35,819 nucleotides of DNA from Desulfobacterales bacterium. GTDB taxonomy: Bacteria; Desulfobacterota; Desulfobacteria; Desulfobacterales; C00003060. The stretch is from positions 1 through 35,819 of the forward strand of contig JAUWXF010000020.1 in NCBI GenBank assembly GCA_030616475.1. The letters run 5' to 3'. Made by a program: the position numbers and the translations under genes. The notes beneath the pieces were generated by a model. That model had not been told where the DNA came from, did not search any database, and saw nothing but the letters and a program-made list of their open reading frames with translations. Every line of letters starts with the position of its first letter. Within the stretch, counting starts at the first letter, position 1. Below, one piece after another: positions 32,717 to 35,819 of this stretch.

Positions 32717-33970
32717 TTACGCCCGGGTACGCCACAAATGCCCACCCAGTTGAGCCAACTTCTTCTCAATGCACTCATATCCCCGGTCTATGTGATAAAC
32801 CCGGGAAACCTCGGTGGTCCCCTCTGCGGCCAGGCCTGCCAAAATGAGCGAAGCGCTTGCCCTCAGGTCGGTGGCCATAACAGGCGCCCCAGTCAAGCGT
32901 CTGCCGCCCCTGACCACAGCGGTGGTGCCGGAGACCGTAATGTCTGCGCCCATACGTTGAAGCTCACTTACGTGAATGAACCGATTTTCAAAGATAGTCT
33001 CAGAGACCACACTCAAGCCGTTGGTCAGACACATAAGTACCATGAACTGGGCCTGCATGTCAGTGGGAAACCCGGGATAGGGGAGGGTCTTAACATCCAC
33101 GCTGGAAATCGTTTCCGTGCCTACTACGCGAAGGCCATCTGTTTCTTCTTCGACTGTTATGCCTGTCTGCTGCAGTTTGTTGATCATGGCCCCAAGGTGG
33201 TTGGGTTCACAGCCTACAATCTTAATATTGCCCCGGGTCACTCCTGCGGCAACCATGAAAGTGCCGGTCTCGATCCGGTCTGGTATAATGGTAAAGGAAA
33301 TCGGCTTCAAGGTCTTAACCCCTCTTATCTTAATGACCGGTGTACCAGCGCCGGTGATCCGGGCACCCATCCGGTTCAAGGCCTCTGCCAAGGCCACGAC
33401 CTCGGGCTCACGAGCCGCATTCCTCAGGGTGGTGAGCCCTTCGGCCAGCACAGCCGCCATCATAATGTTTTCCGTGCCGGTTACGGTGACAACGTCAAAA
33501 TAGATCTCAGCCCCTTTCAGTGAGCGGGCCTGCGCCTCGATATAGCCGTGCTCCAGTGAGATCGATGCCCCAAGTTCTTCTAAGCCATTGAGGTGGAGGT
33601 TGATGGGGCGGGCACCGATGGCACAGCCTCCTGGTAGAGAAACCCGGGCACCTCCGAGGCGGGCCAGCAATGGCCCAAGGACCAGGACCGAGGCACGCAT
33701 GGTTCGAACCAGATCATATGGGGCCTCATAGCTATTCAGCCCGCCGGCATCCACCTTTACCACACTTTGGCTGGTTTCGACGTTGGCCCCAAGGTCAATC
33801 AGTAACCTCTTGATAGTTCTGATATCCTTAAGATCCGGCACATTATGAAAGGTGTTCCAGCCCTCGGTAAGGAGGGAAGAGACCAATATGGGAAGAGCCG
33901 CGTTCTTCGCCCCGCTGACGGCCACCGTGCCTTCTAAGCGGTGGCCCCCTTCAATCACAATTTTTTCCAT
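32717..33970 (-). CDS. murA: UDP-N-acetylglucosamine 1-carboxyvinyltransferase
   Basis: 417 residues, normal length. K22 lies in SGAKNAALP, the Arg-rich [17 protein letters not shown] follows, and the catalytic Cys116 is in [15 protein letters not shown] (not the Asp variant, so fosfomycin sensitivity is expected from the residue). The second-domain motif [13 protein letters not shown] and [17 protein letters not shown] are complete. It makes the first committed peptidoglycan precursor. Its ATG overlaps the stop of the LolA-like gene by one base (TAATG), so the two are translationally coupled. Confidence 0.97.
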   Translation of the reverse strand: MEKIVIEGGHRLEGTVAVSGAKNAALPILVSSLLTEGWNTFHNVPDLKDIRTIKRLLIDLGANVETSQSVVKVDAGGLNSYEAPYDLVRTMRASVLVLGPLLARLGGARVSLPGGCAIGARPINLHLNGLEELGASISLEHGYIEAQARSLKGAEIYFDVVTVTGTENIMMAAVLAEGLTTLRNAAREPEVVALAEALNRMGARITGAGTPVIKIRGVKTLKPISFTIIPDRIETGTFMVAAGVTRGNIKIVGCEPNHLGAMINKLQQTGITVEEETDGLRVVGTETISSVDVKTLPYPGFPTDMQAQFMVLMCLTNGLSVVSETIFENRFIHVSELQRMGADITVSGTTAVVRGGRRLTGAPVMATDLRASASLILAGLAAEGTTEVSRVYHIDRGYECIEKKLAQLGGHLWRTRA

Positions 33971-34968
33971 TATTCAAAGGTCTTTGTAAAATCCCTGATG
34001 GTCTTCTTGACCTCATCCAGTTCGGATGTGGGTGGGGATGATGGTTGAGTGTCAGCAATTGGCTGGTACACCGTCTTTAGATAAGCAATGTCGAATAACT
34101 GGTCGGGCAGATCCGGATTGACCCTGAAAGTCTTTAACACATACATCCTGGCGAGTCGGCCATTCTGAAAAAACAGGATACGTGCAGGGTACCACCTGCC
34201 TTTGCCCAGGGGCATGTAGTCCGCATACTCGATTTCTTCCAAAGTCGCATCCTTGGAACCACAACCCTTCACAACGTATCTTATTGGCCTGAAGGTCTCC
34301 TTTTCAATCCAAACCTGAGGAACAGATTCATCAGGGTATTTTGCCCCGATGACATAGGCGATCCTGTCCTTGTACCTTCCAAGGCTTACTACATCAAGAT
34401 TGACATCCAGTTGAAAAAGCCTCTTGAGCAAAACGTCTGCCTGTCGATACAATAGAAGATCTTTGAAGTGGTCGAAGGGGTTTTCTGTTTCCGCAATGAT
34501 CTTGCCATTTGTGACAAAGATGGCGCCCTCAGGTCCAGCCACCCGAACCTGTTCGGCATCTGGTGTTCTCACTTCACACCTGAACCGATCCGGATACCGG
34601 TAGTAGAGGGTCTGGTCCAGTTCCCGCATCCCCCCTTCAAGGGCAGGATCATAAATGACTGTCTTTTGCAATACTTCAAAGGTGCGAGCGGAACCAAACT
34701 GTTCGATCATAAAGTCCAGGATCTGTTTGGCCGGCAGGACATAAGAATGGCTGGCCGCAGCCAATCCCAAGACGATGAAGGCACAAATCAGGTATGACGC
34801 ACGAGGCTTCGAGATCTTTGCAGAACGTTCAATTTTGTTTAAGGTCAAGGAAGGCGAAGATTTTAGCCGCAGGAATACTTTTGGTATTTTGAGGACTAAA
34901 ATCTGAGCCTGACGCAGAGATTGGGCAAAAGGGGATGTTTTGCAAGGGTCTCGCTTCATGGGGATCAT
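33970..34968 (-). CDS. LolA-like outer-membrane lipoprotein-sorting family protein
   Basis: 332 residues in the open frame. A hydrophobic helix lies at about 57-77 ([20 protein letters not shown]), then a LolA/LppX-like beta sheet domain: [61 protein letters not shown] and [20 protein letters not shown]. It probably carries or processes lipid or lipoprotein at the envelope. The first 55 or so residues are atypical for a signal peptide and partly come from an inverted repeat (AGATTTTAG 34858-34866, CTAAAATCT 34896-34904), so the true start may lie downstream (for example TTG 34848). It is coupled to murA. Confidence 0.72.
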   Translation of the reverse strand: MIPMKRDPCKTSPFAQSLRQAQILVLKIPKVFLRLKSSPSLTLNKIERSAKISKPRASYLICAFIVLGLAAASHSYVLPAKQILDFMIEQFGSARTFEVLQKTVIYDPALEGGMRELDQTLYYRYPDRFRCEVRTPDAEQVRVAGPEGAIFVTNGKIIAETENPFDHFKDLLLYRQADVLLKRLFQLDVNLDVVSLGRYKDRIAYVIGAKYPDESVPQVWIEKETFRPIRYVVKGCGSKDATLEEIEYADYMPLGKGRWYPARILFFQNGRLARMYVLKTFRVNPDLPDQLFDIAYLKTVYQPIADTQPSSPPTSELDEVKKTIRDFTKTFE

Positions 34969-35103
34969 ATACCAAAGGCTGCCGGTCTTTTCAATTGAAT
35001 TTGGATGCCGTGTGTTGTAAGGGTTTCCAATGCCCTATCGGACCGAACACTAACATACGGAATGCATATGCAAAACGAAAAAATGCGAAGAAAGGAATGC
35101 ATT

Positions 35104-35691
35104 ATGAAAAGCCTGCTGTATGCTGTTTTGAGCTTGCTGATTTTGAGCCAGACAGTCATAGCGGATGATAAAAGTGCTGCCGAGGAGATATTAAAGAGCA
35201 AGCTTGAGGCTGTGATTTCGGTCTTGCAGAAAAAAGAACTTGAACTAGAGACAAAGAAAAAGGAAATCGACGAAATCGTTACGCCAATCTTTGACTTTTC
35301 CCTAATGGCCAAGCTGACTTTGGGGAGAAAGTTCTGGCCCGGCCTGTCCAAAAAGAAGAAGGAGAGATTTACGGAGCTTTTTATCAAACGTTTGAAGGGG
35401 ACATATCTCGGGAAACTGACTCGTGATACTTATACAGATGAAAAGATCGTCTATAATGCGCCTATTCAGGTCAAGAAAAGAATTCACATCCCAACCGAGC
35501 TGATCTCGAAAGAGAACAAAATATCGATGCTATACAAGCTATACAAATCAAAACAGAACTGGAAGATCTATGATATAGAGATCGAGGGTGTGAGCCTTAT
35601 CACAACCTACCGGTCGCAATTTAACGAGGTCCTTAGCAGCGGCACTATTGACGATCTTCTGATAAAACTGGAAGAACCGGAAAATAAATAG
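35104..35691 (+). CDS. mlaC: MlaC/Ttg2D-like phospholipid-binding protein
   Basis: 195 residues from ATG 35104, with AAAGGAA upstream; longer in-frame starts at 35005 and after are rejected. Signal peptide MKSLLYAVLSLLILSQTVIA. The mature part has the MlaC layout: a helix, IVTPIFDFSLMAKLTLGRKFW, then KKKKERFTELFIKRLKGTYL, strands KIVYNAPIQVKKRIHIPTEL and ISMLYKLYKSKQNWKIYDIE, then IEGVSLITTYRSQFNEVL. It ferries phospholipid between membranes in the periplasm. No mlaA, mlaB, mlaD, mlaE or mlaF gene is in the window. It is divergent from the LolA-like gene. Confidence 0.88.
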   Translation: MKSLLYAVLSLLILSQTVIADDKSAAEEILKSKLEAVISVLQKKELELETKKKEIDEIVTPIFDFSLMAKLTLGRKFWPGLSKKKKERFTELFIKRLKGTYLGKLTRDTYTDEKIVYNAPIQVKKRIHIPTELISKENKISMLYKLYKSKQNWKIYDIEIEGVSLITTYRSQFNEVLSSGTIDDLLIKLEEPENK

Positions 35692-35743
35692 GGCCTGAAC
35701 GAAAAGTCATATTCAGGCAAAATCCGAATATCGAAATCCGAAA

Positions 35744-35809
35744 CCTGCCCGCCATTGCCAGAGATGCTAGCATGTAAGCTGCACGAAGTACGTGGCGATG
35801 GCAGGCGGG
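35744..35809. repeat. REP-like palindromic repeat, copy C
   Basis: Arms CCTGCCCGCCATTGCC (35744-35759) and GGCGATGGCAGGCGGG (35794-35809) pair with a few G-T wobbles around a 34-base loop, the same arm length and loop as copy B. It is preceded by TCCGAATATCGAAATCCG words. Confidence 0.82.
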
Positions 35810-35819
35810 TCCGAAACAA

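Noticed and set aside
32399-33523. 374-residue plus-strand frame opposite murA
   Set aside because: Opposite strand of murA and comEC, both with complete catalytic motifs; composition is typical of antisense shadow.

Overview
The window looks like chromosomal DNA of a Gram-negative, diderm bacterium. It carries lipoproteins, a TonB-dependent receptor, an LpoB-like activator, an MlaC-like protein and a LolA-like protein. The gene mix, together with word-like AT-rich repeats between genes, fits Desulfobacterota (former Deltaproteobacteria), but this is inference from memory and no marker gene settles it. Both ends of the window fall in copies of the same short palindromic repeat, as would happen if this were a whole contig broken at a repeat.

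Layout. 1-2345: two lipoproteins on the minus strand (a COG3014-like protein and an LpoB-like protein). 2614-5034: YjbQ, a decayed response regulator/TPR gene, two small unknown genes (one a zinc ribbon) and a small exported protein. 5113-16964: a vitamin B12 uptake and salvage region. Two cobalamin riboswitches in tandem, with an intrinsic terminator between them, precede a BtuB-like receptor. Then come two PP-loop (adenylating) enzymes of the asparagine-synthetase and Dph6 types, BtuF, BtuC, BtuD, ExbB, ExbD, TonB, CobU and CobT. 17263-19382: pyrF, a broken toxin-antitoxin pair, a ribbon-helix-helix protein and a small unknown gene. 19776-25610: class II aldolase, glycogen debranching enzyme and glycogen phosphorylase. 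25754-28422: a SpoIIE-type phosphatase / anti-sigma kinase / STAS antagonist module. 28679-29566: a broken phosphofructokinase. 30074-34968: a LolA-like protein, MurA and ComEC on the minus strand. 35104-35691: an MlaC-like protein on the plus strand.

How the genes work together. The B12 region can be read as one pathway. The receptor is energised by TonB-ExbB-ExbD and brings corrinoid across the outer membrane. BtuF-BtuC-BtuD moves it across the inner membrane. CobU and CobT prepare the activated nucleotide loop; no cobS is present in the window. The two PP-loop enzymes sit between receptor and ABC transporter with start/stop overlaps, so they very probably belong to the same riboswitch-controlled transcript. 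Their role there is not explained by the standard pathway, and amidation of corrinoid side chains is my leading guess.

The second theme is invasion and decay. Almost every joint of the transport cluster (btuF/btuC, btuD/exbB, exbB/exbD, exbD/tonB, cobU/cobT) is expanded by short inverted-repeat or simple-repeat DNA. One palindromic element has a perfect 11-bp flanking duplication, and a 7-bp unit is repeated about 14 times just before tonB. The peripheral arms of both riboswitches hold the same AT-rich words. Three loci (response regulator/TPR, toxin-antitoxin, phosphofructokinase) are visibly broken.
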